A DNA stretch of 64,000 bases from Cupriavidus necator (GTDB lineage: Bacteria; Pseudomonadota; Gammaproteobacteria; Burkholderiales; Burkholderiaceae), in assembly GCF_013141915.1 (NCBI RefSeq), contig NZ_SROX01000023.1, positions 41,165 to 105,164 on the forward strand, given 5' to 3'. The translations under genes were made by a program, and so were the position numbers. Below, piece by piece: positions 52,026 through 60,595 of this stretch (its first letter is position 1; the number at the start of each line of letters is the position of its first letter). The notes beneath the pieces are model-generated. The model saw only the letters and a program-made list of their open reading frames with translations, ran no database searches and had not been told where the DNA came from.

Positions 52026-52961
52026 TCAGTTGTGTTGGCCGGCGCTGAGCCAGCCACGCCGGCAAAGGGCATCCAGCGTCACCAGTGTCGCATCGACCGT
52101 CATGGCGCCGGCCGACATGATAGCAAGCAATGGCGCCAGCTCGACGCGCCGGTGCTCGCTCACCTCGCCGTCCTGGTTATGCGGCGTGAAGTCCGGCGGC
52201 AGCAGCAGGTCGTAGATATAGACCTGCTCCCATTGCACGCCCTCGGGCAGGTCGCGCAGCACCTCGACCATGCCGTGGGCCTGGGCGCGCTGCGCCAGGC
52301 CGGGCGGGATGCCGGACTCTTCCTCGCACTCGCGCACCAGGGTCGCCAGCGGGTCGCTGCCGTGGGGCATGCCGCCAGCCACCAGGTTGTCCCACATGCC
52401 GGGGTCGACGGCCTTCGCCGCGCTGCGGCGCGAGATCCACAGCGCCGGCGGCCCGCCCGCCGCGCTGTCGACGATGCCGTTCATGTGCGAAGCAAAGGTC
52501 AGCAGGCCCAGGAAGCGCGCTGCGGCGCGTTCGACCACCGCCACCGCGGGCGCATCCAGCGCGGGGGTCACCGCGAACAGTTCGTCGCGCCAGCCGCGCA
52601 CATGGCCGGCATCGGCCAGCTGGCGGGACAGGGTCCGCAGTGCGGCGCTGCGCGCCTCGAAATCGTGGCAGCCCGGCAGCAGCGCCACGGCCACGGAGCC
52701 ATCGGCGAGCGGCTGCTCCGGGCCGAGCACGGCACCGAGGCCGCGCAGGATGCCGGCATGTGTGCGCGGCAGCCAGCCGACCTGCCGGCCGCCGGCCATC
52801 AGGCGCAGCCTGGCGGCGGCATTGAAGCCGCTGCGCGCCGCCAGCGAGGCAGCGATCCGTGCCGCGGGGTCGTCGGAAGATCCGTCGGAAGATCCGTCGG
52901 AAAATCCACCGGCAAACCCACCGGCGGCAGCCGCGGCCGGCAAGAAGGACATTTCAGCCAT
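52026..52961 (-). CDS. DUF4743-Nudix hydrolase
   Basis: A ~311-residue protein with an N-terminal DUF4743-like part and a Nudix domain with GGMPHGSDPLATLVRECEEESGIP: the REXXEExG core is intact but the first Glu of the box is Ser. DUF4743-Nudix proteins (yeast Tnr3, plant NUDT20/24) remove damaged thiamine diphosphate, a plausible but unproven role here. ATG 52961 (MAEMSFLP) has AGGGA 6 bp upstream. The first ~35 residues are low-complexity, encoded by a 12-bp tandem repeat, and may vary in length between strains. Confidence 0.78.
   Translation of the reverse strand: MAEMSFLPAAAAAGGFAGGFSDGSSDGSSDDPAARIAASLAARSGFNAAARLRLMAGGRQVGWLPRTHAGILRGLGAVLGPEQPLADGSVAVALLPGCHDFEARSAALRTLSRQLADAGHVRGWRDELFAVTPALDAPAVAVVERAAARFLGLLTFASHMNGIVDSAAGGPPALWISRRSAAKAVDPGMWDNLVAGGMPHGSDPLATLVRECEEESGIPPGLAQRAQAHGMVEVLRDLPEGVQWEQVYIYDLLLPPDFTPHNQDGEVSEHRRVELAPLLAIMSAGAMTVDATLVTLDALCRRGWLSAGQHN
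52872..52919. repeat. 12-bp tandem repeat in the Nudix gene
   Basis: Four head-to-tail 12-bp units: GTCGGAAGATCC twice, then GTCGGAAAATCC and ACCGGCAAACCC. They encode the Gly/Ser/Asp-rich N-terminal stretch of the Nudix protein. In-frame (12 bp), so copy changes would not shift the reading frame. Confidence 0.85.
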
Positions 52962-53017
52962 CAGCAATCCCTGCACCGGCCGCGCCGGCGCGCAGTGTCA
53001 TTGTCAGGATCGAACGC

Positions 53018-54589
53018 ATGAACCAGCCAGCCGCGCAAGACCCGCGCCCTGCCCCGTCCCAGCTTCCCGCCAAGCCGCAATACGTGCTGGCGCTCGACCA
53101 GGGCACCAGCAGCTCGCGCGCCATCCTGTTCGACCATGCGGGCAACGTGGTGCACCTGGCACAGCGCGAGTTCCGCCAATATTACCCACATCCGGGCCAT
53201 GTCGAGCACGATCCCTACGAGATCTGGCAATCGCAGCTGGCGGTGGCGCACCAGGTGCTGGCCGAGGCCGGCATCGCCGCGTCGCAGGTGCGCGCCATCG
53301 GCATCACCAACCAGCGCGAGACCACCGTGCTGTGGGACCGCAAGACCGGCGAGCCGGTCGGCCGCGCGCTGGTCTGGCAAGACCGCCGCACCGCACCGAT
53401 GTGCGAGGCGCTGCAGGCCGCCGGCCACGGCGAACTGTTCCGCGACAAGACCGGCCTGATCATCGATGCCTATTTTTCCGGCACCAAGCTGCGCTGGATG
53501 CTGGACAACATCGAAGGCGCGCGGGCGCGCGCGCAGCGCGGCGAGCTCGCTTTCGGCACCGTCGACAGCTGGCTGATCTGGCAACTGACCGACGGCAAGC
53601 GCCATGTCACCGATGTATCCAATGCCTCGCGCACGATGCTGTTCAACATCCACAGCTTCGCGTGGGACGACGCGCTGCTGGCGCTGCTCGATATCCCGCA
53701 CGCGCTGCTGCCCGAGGTGGTGGCCTCCAGCGGCGAGGTCGCGCGCACCGCGGCGCGGCTGTTCGGCATGCCGATCCCGATTGCCGGCATCGCCGGCGAC
53801 CAGCAAGCCGCTACCTTCGGCCAGGCGTGCCTGGCGCCGGGCATGGCCAAGAACACCTACGGCACCGGCTGCTTCCTGCTGATGAATACGGGGACGCAGC
53901 CGGTGACGTCACGCAACCGGCTGCTGACCACCATCGGCTGGCAGTACCATGGCCAGACTCAGTATTGCCTGGAGGGCGGCGTGTTCATGGGCGGCGCCAC
54001 CATCCAGTGGCTGCGCGACGGCCTCAAGATCATCAACAGCGCGCCCGAGGCCGAGGCGCTGGCGCGCCAGTGCGACGATACCGGCGGCGTGGTGCTGGTG
54101 CCGGCCTTTGCCGGGCTGGGCGCGCCGCACTGGGACGCCTTTGCGCGCGGCACGCTGGTCGGCATGACGCGCGGCACCGGCCGGCCGCAGATCGCGCGCG
54201 CGGCGCTGGAGTCCATCGCGCTGCAAAGCGTGGACGTGCTCGAGGCCATGCAGAAGGACGCCGGCATCGCGCTGGCCGAGTTGCGCGTGGACGGCGGCGC
54301 CTCGCGCAGCGACCTGCTGATGCAGATGCAGGCCGACCTGCTCGGCACCCCGGTGGTGCGCCCGCGCGTGACCGAGACCACCGCGCTCGGCGCCGCCTAC
54401 CTGGCCGGGCTGGCCACCGGCTACTGGAGCGACCTGGCGCAGATCGCGCAGCAATGGCAGGTGGAGCGGCGCTTCGAGCCGAACCTGTCGGCCGACGCGC
54501 GCGGCCACCGGCTCGCGCGCTGGCACCGGGCCGTCGAGCGCGCGCGCGACTGGGCCCGCGAGGACGATGCCGGCGTCGGCCACGGTTGA
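53018..54589 (+). CDS. glpK: Glycerol kinase
   Basis: Phosphorylates glycerol to sn-glycerol-3-phosphate. 523 residues: phosphate-binding LALDQGTSSSRAILFD, GITNQRETTVLWDRKTG, substrate loop ALVWQDRRT, GIAGDQQAATFGQACLAPGMAKNTYGTGCFLLMNTG and C-terminal DGGASRSDLLMQMQADLLG. It follows a 56-bp gap upstream with no clear promoter or GlpR site, and is 78 bp before glpD, so both are probably one unit. ATG 53018 has AGGA about 8 bp upstream. Confidence 0.96.
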   Translation: MNQPAAQDPRPAPSQLPAKPQYVLALDQGTSSSRAILFDHAGNVVHLAQREFRQYYPHPGHVEHDPYEIWQSQLAVAHQVLAEAGIAASQVRAIGITNQRETTVLWDRKTGEPVGRALVWQDRRTAPMCEALQAAGHGELFRDKTGLIIDAYFSGTKLRWMLDNIEGARARAQRGELAFGTVDSWLIWQLTDGKRHVTDVSNASRTMLFNIHSFAWDDALLALLDIPHALLPEVVASSGEVARTAARLFGMPIPIAGIAGDQQAATFGQACLAPGMAKNTYGTGCFLLMNTGTQPVTSRNRLLTTIGWQYHGQTQYCLEGGVFMGGATIQWLRDGLKIINSAPEAEALARQCDDTGGVVLVPAFAGLGAPHWDAFARGTLVGMTRGTGRPQIARAALESIALQSVDVLEAMQKDAGIALAELRVDGGASRSDLLMQMQADLLGTPVVRPRVTETTALGAAYLAGLATGYWSDLAQIAQQWQVERRFEPNLSADARGHRLARWHRAVERARDWAREDDAGVGHG

Positions 54590-54667
54590 TTCCAGCCCGT
54601 CAAACCCGTCCTGCGCACCGCGCGGGCAACTGAACACCTTAGCCAGCACACACCACACACCAGCGTC

Positions 54668-56272
54668 ATGCACAGCCTTCCCACCCCGATCCAGCCGCCC
54701 AGCCGCGCCGCCCTGCTCGCCACCCTGGAGCGCGAGCCGCGCTGGGACGTGATCGTCATCGGCGGCGGCGCCACCGGCCTCGGCACGGCGGTCGACGCCG
54801 CCTCGCGCGGCTACCGCACGCTGCTGGTCGAAGCCGCGGACTTTGCCAAGGGCACCTCGAGCAAGGCCACCAAGCTGGTGCACGGCGGCGTGCGCTACCT
54901 GGCCCAGGGCAATATCAGCCTGGTGCGCGAGGCCCTGCACGAGCGCGGCCTGCTGGCCCGCAACGCGCCGCACCTGGTGTGGCCGCTGGGCTTCGTGGTG
55001 CCGGCCTACCAGATGTTCGACCAGCCCTTCTACGGCATCGGCCTCAAGCTCTATGACATGCTGGCCGGCAACCTCAACCTGTCCGGCAGCCGCTGGCTGA
55101 ACCACCGTGAAGTGCTGGCCGCCGCGCCCAACCTCGCCGAACACGTCGGCGGGCGTCCGCTGCGCGGCGGCAACCTGTACTTCGACGGCCAGTTCGACGA
55201 TGCCCGGCTGGCGGTGGCGCTGATGCGGACCCTGTTCGACGTGGGCGGCACCGCGCTCAACTATATGCGCGCGACCGGCCTGAGCCAGCAAGGCGGCGTG
55301 ATCAGCGGCGTGACGGTGCAGGACGCACTGGGCGGCGCCACCTTCCGGCTGCGCGCGGACTGCGTGATCAATGCCACCGGGGTGTGGGTCGATGCCATCC
55401 GCCAGATGGAAGACGGACACGCCCGTACCATGGTGGCGCCCAGCCAGGGCGTGCACCTGACGCTGCCGCGCAGCTTCCTGCCTGGCGAGCGCGCCATCCT
55501 GATCCCCAAGACCGACGATGGGCGGGTGCTGTTCGTGGTGCCCTGGAACGGGCACACCATCGTCGGCACCACCGACACGCCGCGCCGCGACCTGCCGCTG
55601 GAGCCCGACGCCGGCGCCGACGATGTCGATTTCATCCTCGAAACAGCGTCGCGCTACCTGGCCAAGGACCCCACCCGCGCCGACGTCACCAGCGTCTGGG
55701 CGGGCCTGCGGCCGCTGGTGCGGGCCACCGGCGAAGCCTCTACCGCTTCGCTGTCGCGCGAACATACCATCCTGGTGTCCAAGGCCGGGCTGATTACCGT
55801 CACCGGCGGCAAATGGACCACCTACCGCAAGATGGCCGAAGACGTGATCGAGACCGCGATCCAGCGCCAGATGGTGCGCGCGGCGCCCTGCGTGACCGCG
55901 GAGCTGCCGCTGCACGGCGCCGCCGGATTGCCCGCCGACCTGCCGCCGCCGGATTCGGCTTCGCCGGACCGCTACTACGGCAACGAGCTGAACCTGCTGC
56001 GCGCATTGCCGGGACACGACCGCATGATCGCGGGCGCATCGGGCCTGACCGAGGCCCATGTGCGCTTTGCCGCCCGGCATGAACTGGCGCGCCGGGTCGA
56101 AGACGTGCTGGCGCGCCGCAACCGTGCGCTGTTCCTCGATGCCCGCGCGGCCGTCGATGCGGCACCCGCAGTGGCCGCGATCCTGGCCGAGGAACTCGCC
56201 GAGGATGAGGCCTGGCAAGCGCGCGAGTTGGAAAGCTTCCGTGCCCTTGCTGCCGGCTACATGCTCGGCTGA
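54668..56272 (+). CDS. glpD: Glycerol-3-phosphate dehydrogenase (FAD, membrane)
   Basis: Oxidises glycerol-3-phosphate to dihydroxyacetone phosphate, passing electrons to quinone. 534 residues: FAD fold VIVIGGGATGLGTAVDAASRGY, TSSKATKLVHGGVRYL, CVINATGVWVDAI, HTIVGTTDTPRRDLPLEP, GGKWTTYRKMAEDVIE. The C-terminal cap is present. Downstream of glpK; completes uptake (ABC) - kinase - dehydrogenase. Confidence 0.96.
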   Translation: MHSLPTPIQPPSRAALLATLEREPRWDVIVIGGGATGLGTAVDAASRGYRTLLVEAADFAKGTSSKATKLVHGGVRYLAQGNISLVREALHERGLLARNAPHLVWPLGFVVPAYQMFDQPFYGIGLKLYDMLAGNLNLSGSRWLNHREVLAAAPNLAEHVGGRPLRGGNLYFDGQFDDARLAVALMRTLFDVGGTALNYMRATGLSQQGGVISGVTVQDALGGATFRLRADCVINATGVWVDAIRQMEDGHARTMVAPSQGVHLTLPRSFLPGERAILIPKTDDGRVLFVVPWNGHTIVGTTDTPRRDLPLEPDAGADDVDFILETASRYLAKDPTRADVTSVWAGLRPLVRATGEASTASLSREHTILVSKAGLITVTGGKWTTYRKMAEDVIETAIQRQMVRAAPCVTAELPLHGAAGLPADLPPPDSASPDRYYGNELNLLRALPGHDRMIAGASGLTEAHVRFAARHELARRVEDVLARRNRALFLDARAAVDAAPAVAAILAEELAEDEAWQARELESFRALAAGYMLG

Positions 56273-56341
56273 GCGCTTGCCGCAACCTCGCAGTCCGATA
56301 CGGCTTCCCGCCCCCGACGCCACCTTTCGACCGACCATGCC

Positions 56342-56719
56342 ATGCCCGATCGCTTGATTCTGTCCCGCCCCGGTATCGTTGCCCTGCTGGCCCTCCTCTG
56401 TGCCAGCGCCACCGCCCAGGCCGCGCGCGCGCCAGGCATCGACGGCGTGCGCTTTCCCGAGGTGCGCACCGTGCACTACCAGTGCGACGGCGGCAAGACG
56501 CTGACGGTGCGCTATTTCAACGGCCCGGACAACCAGGCCGCGGTGTTCCGCATCGAAGGCAAGCCATTGCTGGCGGTCAGCACGGTGTCGGCGTCCGGCG
56601 CGCGCTATGTCGGCGGCCGCTACGAATGGTGGACCAAGGGCGAGACCGGCACGCTGCGCGACCTGATGCAGGCGCAAACCGCCGCACCCCTGCTGGCCAA
56701 CTGCCACGCCGCGCCGTAA
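56342..56719 (+). CDS. MliC-family lysozyme inhibitor
   Basis: A 125-residue secreted protein: signal peptide (residues ~1-27, ending AQA), then the MliC core YQCDGGKTLTVRYFNG, VFRIEGKPLLAVSTVSASGARYVGGRYEWWTKGETGTL with the conserved Ser/Tyr loop that occupies the lysozyme active site, and a C-terminal Cys (NCHA) to pair with C in YQCDG. It is probably periplasmic as no lipobox is seen. Confidence 0.83.
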   Translation: MPDRLILSRPGIVALLALLCASATAQAARAPGIDGVRFPEVRTVHYQCDGGKTLTVRYFNGPDNQAAVFRIEGKPLLAVSTVSASGARYVGGRYEWWTKGETGTLRDLMQAQTAAPLLANCHAAP

Positions 56720-56799
56720 GCGGCAGGGTCACGCCACGTCAACGTTTGAAGCCGCGGCGTTCCGGGCGATAATGCGGGGATTGAATCAGGGAGAACACC

Positions 56800-57177
56800 A
56801 TGGACGAGATTGAAGATCTGTCCGATCTGCCGATGCCCCGCTTTATCTGGGGCTTCGCCGTGATCGCAGGCAAGGGCGGCGAGGTCATGCACGACGAGTT
56901 CGAGTATCTGACCCACACCCGCAGCCCGCGCTTCACCTGCCGCGTGGTCGAGCTGGAGGACATGCCGGCGGAAAGCGAAGAAGACGCCATCGACGGCCGC
57001 ATCGTTCATGATGACGATCCGAGCCGCATGTTCTACATCACCGATGCCGGCATGGCGCTGGTCAACTTCCAGCTGTTCGACAAGATGCCGGACAAGCAGA
57101 AGTTCAAGCGCATCTGCGACGAAGCCATCGCCAACTGGATGCTGCGCCGCGAATTCCTCGACGAGGAAGAGGACTGA
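56800..57177 (+). CDS. Hypothetical acidic protein
   Basis: Not recognised. 125 residues, strongly acidic at both ends (MDEIEDLSD... and ...EFLDEEED), soluble, no signal peptide. ATG 56800 has GGGAGAA upstream, and the coding frame is well defined. The middle has a block DDDPSRMFYITDAGMALVNFQLFDKMPDKQKFKRIC. Probably cytoplasmic; function unknown. Confidence 0.7.
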   Translation: MDEIEDLSDLPMPRFIWGFAVIAGKGGEVMHDEFEYLTHTRSPRFTCRVVELEDMPAESEEDAIDGRIVHDDDPSRMFYITDAGMALVNFQLFDKMPDKQKFKRICDEAIANWMLRREFLDEEED

Positions 57178-57219
57178 GGCAAGACCCAGGCCAACGGCGC
57201 CGCGGCGGCCGCGCGTGGC

Positions 57220-57504
57220 TCAGGCCTGGCCCTGCTCCGGCGGCAGCGCGCCGGCCAGCACTTCATTGAGCAGGCCGGTCATGCCGCCCGGGTGGTTGGC
57301 GGCAAGCGCCTGCAGGCGCTTCACCAGGGTGCCGTCGAGCTTGCACGCGAACGGCACCAGCCCTTGCTCCTGGTCCAGCCGGCGCTGCTCGCGCCGGTCC
57401 GGGCGCGCCTCGGCACCGGGAATGCCGCCCCGCCCTGCCGCCGCCTGCTTCAGGCTGTTGGCGATCTTCAGGCCCTTGTTTTTTTCCAGGTCCGTTTTCT
57501 TCAC
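57220..57504 (-). CDS. Hypothetical basic protein
   Basis: Not recognised. About 94 residues from a GTG start at 57504 (product MKKTDLEKNKGLKIANSLKQAAAG), chosen because the frame upstream to 57570 is not conserved in character; the Shine-Dalgarno is weak. N-terminus Lys-rich, then LVPFACKLDGTLVKRLQALAANHPGGMTGLLNEVLAG resembles a helix-turn-helix-like or CopG-type end but this is not secure. Confidence 0.6.
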   Translation of the reverse strand: MKKTDLEKNKGLKIANSLKQAAAGRGGIPGAEARPDRREQRRLDQEQGLVPFACKLDGTLVKRLQALAANHPGGMTGLLNEVLAGALPPEQGQA

Positions 57505-57596
57505 GGCAATATCCGAAAGTCTGTAGAGGCCGGTATTGTACGCACCCGCGGCACCCGCCGGCCGGCACACGCTCCGCGGGCGTTAATGGTCTCGGG

Positions 57597-57821
57597 TCAT
57601 GCGTCGCTGACTTCGATCAGCTCGGCCGCCACCCGCTGGATTTCCGCATAAACCGGAATAGCGTCCATCGGGCCGGTGCAGCCCACTGCCGTGGCCTGGC
57701 TGGCATCGGCGCCTGGCGGCAGGAACACGAAAGCCATGCCGGGCTGCCAGCCGGGATGCTTGCGCAGGCTGTCGTTGAGGATGTCGAGATACTGCGCGCG
57801 CGTGAAGACGTGCCTTGCCAT
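57597..57821 (-). CDS. Hypothetical small protein
   Basis: Not recognised. 74 residues, soluble, start MARHVFTRAQYLDILNDSLRKHPGWQPGMAFVFLPPG; a GGAGGTAG-type ribosome site precedes it on the minus strand. Located among other small hypothetical genes. Confidence 0.6.
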   Translation of the reverse strand: MARHVFTRAQYLDILNDSLRKHPGWQPGMAFVFLPPGADASQATAVGCTGPMDAIPVYAEIQRVAAELIEVSDA

Positions 57822-57934
57822 CGCTACCTCCGGAATCCGCTGCCGATGCGCCGCGCGGGCGCGGGCGTCATGGCGGGGATCGTAGCATGGCAGGGACGCC
57901 CGGCGTCACCGCACGGAGCCGGGCCGCGGACCGG

Positions 57935-58357
57935 TCAGCACTCGCCCTTCTTGGCGTGGCCGGGCGGGCAATGGCTGCCCTGGTCTTTGTGGCCCTTGTT
58001 CTTGGGGCCCTTGTCCTTGTACCCGCCCTGATCCCAGCGGCCCGGCACCAGCACCCAGCCGTCGCGCGACTGGATCCAGCGCGGCGACTCATAGACATAG
58101 CCGGGGCGCTCACGCTCCCAGCGGCCCTTCTTCCAGGCATGCTTGCGGTAATGATCGTCCCAGTCCCAGTAGCCCGGCATCCAGACGTAGCCGGCGCGCG
58201 GCGCGGGCACGGCCTCGTAGATGGGCGCCGGCGGCGGAACGCCAATGGCGATGTTGACAGACACCTGGGCCATCGAGGCCCCGCTGAGGGCCAGGCCCGA
58301 ACCGAGCAATGCTGCCAGCAGCAGGGCCCTGGCCGGCCGGAACGCGCAATCCGTCAT
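57935..58357 (-). CDS. YXWGXW-type secreted protein
   Basis: 140 residues from ATG 58357 (MTDCAFRPARALLLAALL): signal peptide (~1-30), then aromatic repeats GYVWMPGYWDWDDHYRKHAWKKGRWERERPGYVYESPRW...GWVLVPGRWDQGG characteristic of the YXWGXW family, and a Lys/Gly/His-rich tail with Cys residues (SHCPPGHAKKGEC). Role unknown; exported, perhaps outer-membrane associated. Confidence 0.8.
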   Translation of the reverse strand: MTDCAFRPARALLLAALLGSGLALSGASMAQVSVNIAIGVPPPAPIYEAVPAPRAGYVWMPGYWDWDDHYRKHAWKKGRWERERPGYVYESPRWIQSRDGWVLVPGRWDQGGYKDKGPKNKGHKDQGSHCPPGHAKKGEC

Positions 58358-58494
58358 GGGAGTCCTTTCTTGTGGAGGAACATGCCCATAGTCTAGTGCG
58401 CCGCAAGCCTCCGGCAAGACAAGAATCGAGTTGGCCGGTCAGGGGTGCCGGAACGCAACACTCCGGTGCAAGCCCCGCTTGCACGCTCGCGCCG

Positions 58495-58698
58495 CTAGTG
58501 ATCCTCGGCCATCGCCTTGAGCTGGGCCTCGCCGGCAACCCGCGCGGCATCCGAGGTGGTGAAGGTATCGTCCGACACGATGGCGCGCCGGACCTGCTGC
58601 GCGCCGAAATCCACCAGCGCGATGACCCACACGTAGCGCCCCGCCTGGGGCGCGGTCTGCACGAAAGCCTTCAGGTTGTGATGCGATTCACTTGCCAT
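58495..58698 (-). CDS. Hypothetical small protein
   Basis: Not recognised. 67 residues from ATG 58698 (MASESHHNLKAFVQTAPQAGRYVWVIALVDFGAQQVRRAIVSDD). AGGAGAGGG lies upstream of that ATG, supporting the start; the frame extends to 58752 but without such a site. Soluble, no signal peptide. Confidence 0.6.
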   Translation of the reverse strand: MASESHHNLKAFVQTAPQAGRYVWVIALVDFGAQQVRRAIVSDDTFTTSDAARVAGEAQLKAMAEDH

Positions 58699-58764
58699 GA
58701 TCCCTCTCCTGTCGAGGCGTGCCGCGGCACACGTGTCAGGAAACTCTAGCACATGCCGGCGCCC

Positions 58765-59169
58765 TCACCGGCCGGCGGCCTCGCTGGCGAAGGCGCGCAA
58801 TTCGCGCGTCCGCGCGGCCGTCATCTCCAGCACGCAGGTCGCGCCGGCCATGCGCGCGGCGCTGCCGCCTGCCGGGTTGGCGATATAAGCGCAATTGGCC
58901 TGCCGGTACTCGAGCCAGACCCGCTGCGCCACCCGCAACTGCCCCGTGCGCGGCGCCTCCAGTTGCCGCAGCAGGGCCTGGTAAGCGCTGTTCAGCGCTG
59001 CTTCCTGGAGCCGCGACTCGACGGCGGCACAGTTGAGCATGTCGGCGGTCGACCCGGCCTTGCCCATGCAGCGCTCATAGTCAGCGCTGAGGCCGCCATT
59101 TTTGGCGGCATTGGCCGGGATGGCCGCCACGGCCAGACCGACGGCGGCAACACATGCGAGGACGCGCAT
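58765..59169 (-). CDS. LprI-family (DUF1311) lysozyme-inhibitor-like protein
   Basis: 134 residues from ATG 59169 (MRVLACVAAVGLAVAAIP): signal peptide (~1-23), then the DUF1311/LprI pattern with paired Cys: YERCMGKAGSTADMLNCAAVESRLQEAALNSAYQALLRQL, VWLEYRQANCAY, GATCVLEMTAARTRELRAF. Some members inhibit lysozyme (known for LprI); function here is unproven. With the MliC-like gene, a second possible lysozyme defence within 3 kb. Confidence 0.78.
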   Translation of the reverse strand: MRVLACVAAVGLAVAAIPANAAKNGGLSADYERCMGKAGSTADMLNCAAVESRLQEAALNSAYQALLRQLEAPRTGQLRVAQRVWLEYRQANCAYIANPAGGSAARMAGATCVLEMTAARTRELRAFASEAAGR

Positions 59170-59232
59170 AGCGGCTCTCCCTTGGCGTGGTTGTGACAAA
59201 ACGAGCGAAGCCCGGCGCGGCGACGGTCGTGC

Positions 59233-59694
59233 TCAGGCCAGCCAGCGGCCCAGCGTGGCCACGGCGATATTGACCAGCCCGAGCACCAGGTTGGTCCCCA
59301 CGGCCTGCCGGATCCGGTTCAGCGCCGCGCCGGCGGCTGGCCATTCCTGTGCATCCACGGCCCTGGCCAGCACCCGGTAGGGGCTGAACCACACATAGCA
59401 GAAGATGCCCGCCATGACGACACCGATGCCCAGCATCAGGTGCCAGTTGCGCGGTGCGCCAGCCATGCCCGTGACCGCCATCATCGCGCCGCCGCTCAGC
59501 AGGATCGCGACCACCGACGCCCATACCCACGGGAAGAAGCGGGCAAACACGCCGCGCCACAGGCGCAGCCGCGGCGGCGGTTCGAGCAGGCTGCCGGCTG
59601 CCGGCCGCAGGCACAGGTAGGCGAAGAACATGCCGCCGACCCAGACGGCAACGCCGGTCAGGTGCAGCAAGCGAAAAAGCGGGTCGGCGGTCAT
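59233..59694 (-). CDS. CopD-family membrane protein
   Basis: 153 residues from ATG 59694 (MTADPLFRLLHLTGVAVWVGG), four hydrophobic helices. The LHLTGVAVWVGGMFFAYLCLRP block is the CopD-family hallmark with a conserved His. CopD proteins are associated with copper or heme/quinone handling, but no copper genes are next to it. It could also start a little upstream at MRTLPQRALPPAA. Confidence 0.72.
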   Translation of the reverse strand: MTADPLFRLLHLTGVAVWVGGMFFAYLCLRPAAGSLLEPPPRLRLWRGVFARFFPWVWASVVAILLSGGAMMAVTGMAGAPRNWHLMLGIGVVMAGIFCYVWFSPYRVLARAVDAQEWPAAGAALNRIRQAVGTNLVLGLVNIAVATLGRWLA

Positions 59695-59995
59695 GGCGGC
59701 AGGCGGCAAGGCGCGTTGGGGCAATGTACGCATTCTAAGTGTTGTGCCCGCCACGGCGAAGCCGGGCAAGCACGCAACGTCTTGCGCGGGGCTTCAGAAA
59801 AACCACAGCGGACCGATAAACATTTCGTATCACGCCGCGCCACGAGCAGATCTTCGCAACATCTCGCCCGTGCCGCTTATTTCAGGCCGATCCATCGCGA
59901 TACCGGGCGCTTGACCGCCCGGAACCCAGCCCCAGCCAATAGCCGCGGCCAGACCCCACCTGCGCAACCGGCCGCCCCGCCCCTCATCCGATACC
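59695..59995. other. Intergenic region between CopD-like gene and yfiR-like gene
   Basis: 301 bp between divergent starts. No further gene, tRNA or clear sigma70 promoter was recognised; GC content falls a little around 59800-59860. Confidence 0.5.
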
Positions 59996-60595
59996 ATGGC
60001 GCCCGCCCCAGCCAGCCCTTCTCCGACCTTGCCCGCTGCGCGAGCCCGACCGCTGCGCCGTGGCCCGGCCGCCCTGCTGCTCGCCCTGGCGCTGGCGGTG
60101 CTGCCGGCCATGCTGCCCCCCGCGGTCACTGCGCAGCCCGCGCCGCAGCGGTCCGACCTGGTCGCGCGCGTGGTCATCAGCCTGCTCGGGTATGCGCGCT
60201 GGCCGGTCGAGCGCGATCCGGTACGGCTGTGCGTGGATAACGCCAGCCGCTATGCGGCGCGGCTGCGCGAAGGCGGCACGCTCGCCAATGGCCGCACCGT
60301 GCAGACCCGACCGGTCGACGTGCTGGCCGACATGCTCCACCCGGCATGCGATGCGCTGTACGTGGGCAGCATGAACGAACCGCGCCGCAAACGCCTGTCG
60401 GCCGAAGTGACCGGCCGCCCGGTGCTGGTGATCGCCGAAGAAGACTTCGAGTGCGAGGACGGCAGCATGTTCTGCCTCAACATCCGCGACAACCAGGTTT
60501 CGTTCCGCGTCAACCTCGACACCCTCGCCCGCAGCGGCGTGCACATGCACCCCGGCGTGCTGCAGCTTGGCCGCCGCAAGGGAGCGCCCTCATGA
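59996..60595 (+). CDS. YfiR-family periplasmic regulator
   Basis: 199 residues: N-terminal signal/anchor segment (~20-45), then the YfiR (DUF4154) domain: DLVARVVISLLGYARWPVERDPVRLCVDNASRYAARL, CDALYVGSMNEPRRKRL, VLVIAEEDFECEDGSMFCLNIRDNQVSFRVNLDTLARSGVHMHPGVLQL, with several Cys for the redox disulfides known in YfiR. It overlaps the downstream diguanylate cyclase start by 4 bp (ATGA), so it probably represses that enzyme as in yfiBNR systems. Confidence 0.85.
   Translation: MAPAPASPSPTLPAARARPLRRGPAALLLALALAVLPAMLPPAVTAQPAPQRSDLVARVVISLLGYARWPVERDPVRLCVDNASRYAARLREGGTLANGRTVQTRPVDVLADMLHPACDALYVGSMNEPRRKRLSAEVTGRPVLVIAEEDFECEDGSMFCLNIRDNQVSFRVNLDTLARSGVHMHPGVLQLGRRKGAPS

Noticed and set aside
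52872..52919. CRISPR-like direct repeats
   Set aside because: 12-bp head-to-tail units without spacers, inside a coding gene; no cas genes in the window.
52998..53010. TGTCATTGTCAGG before glpK as a Pho box
   Set aside because: The two TGTCA units are 6 bp apart rather than 11, so they do not match PhoB spacing.
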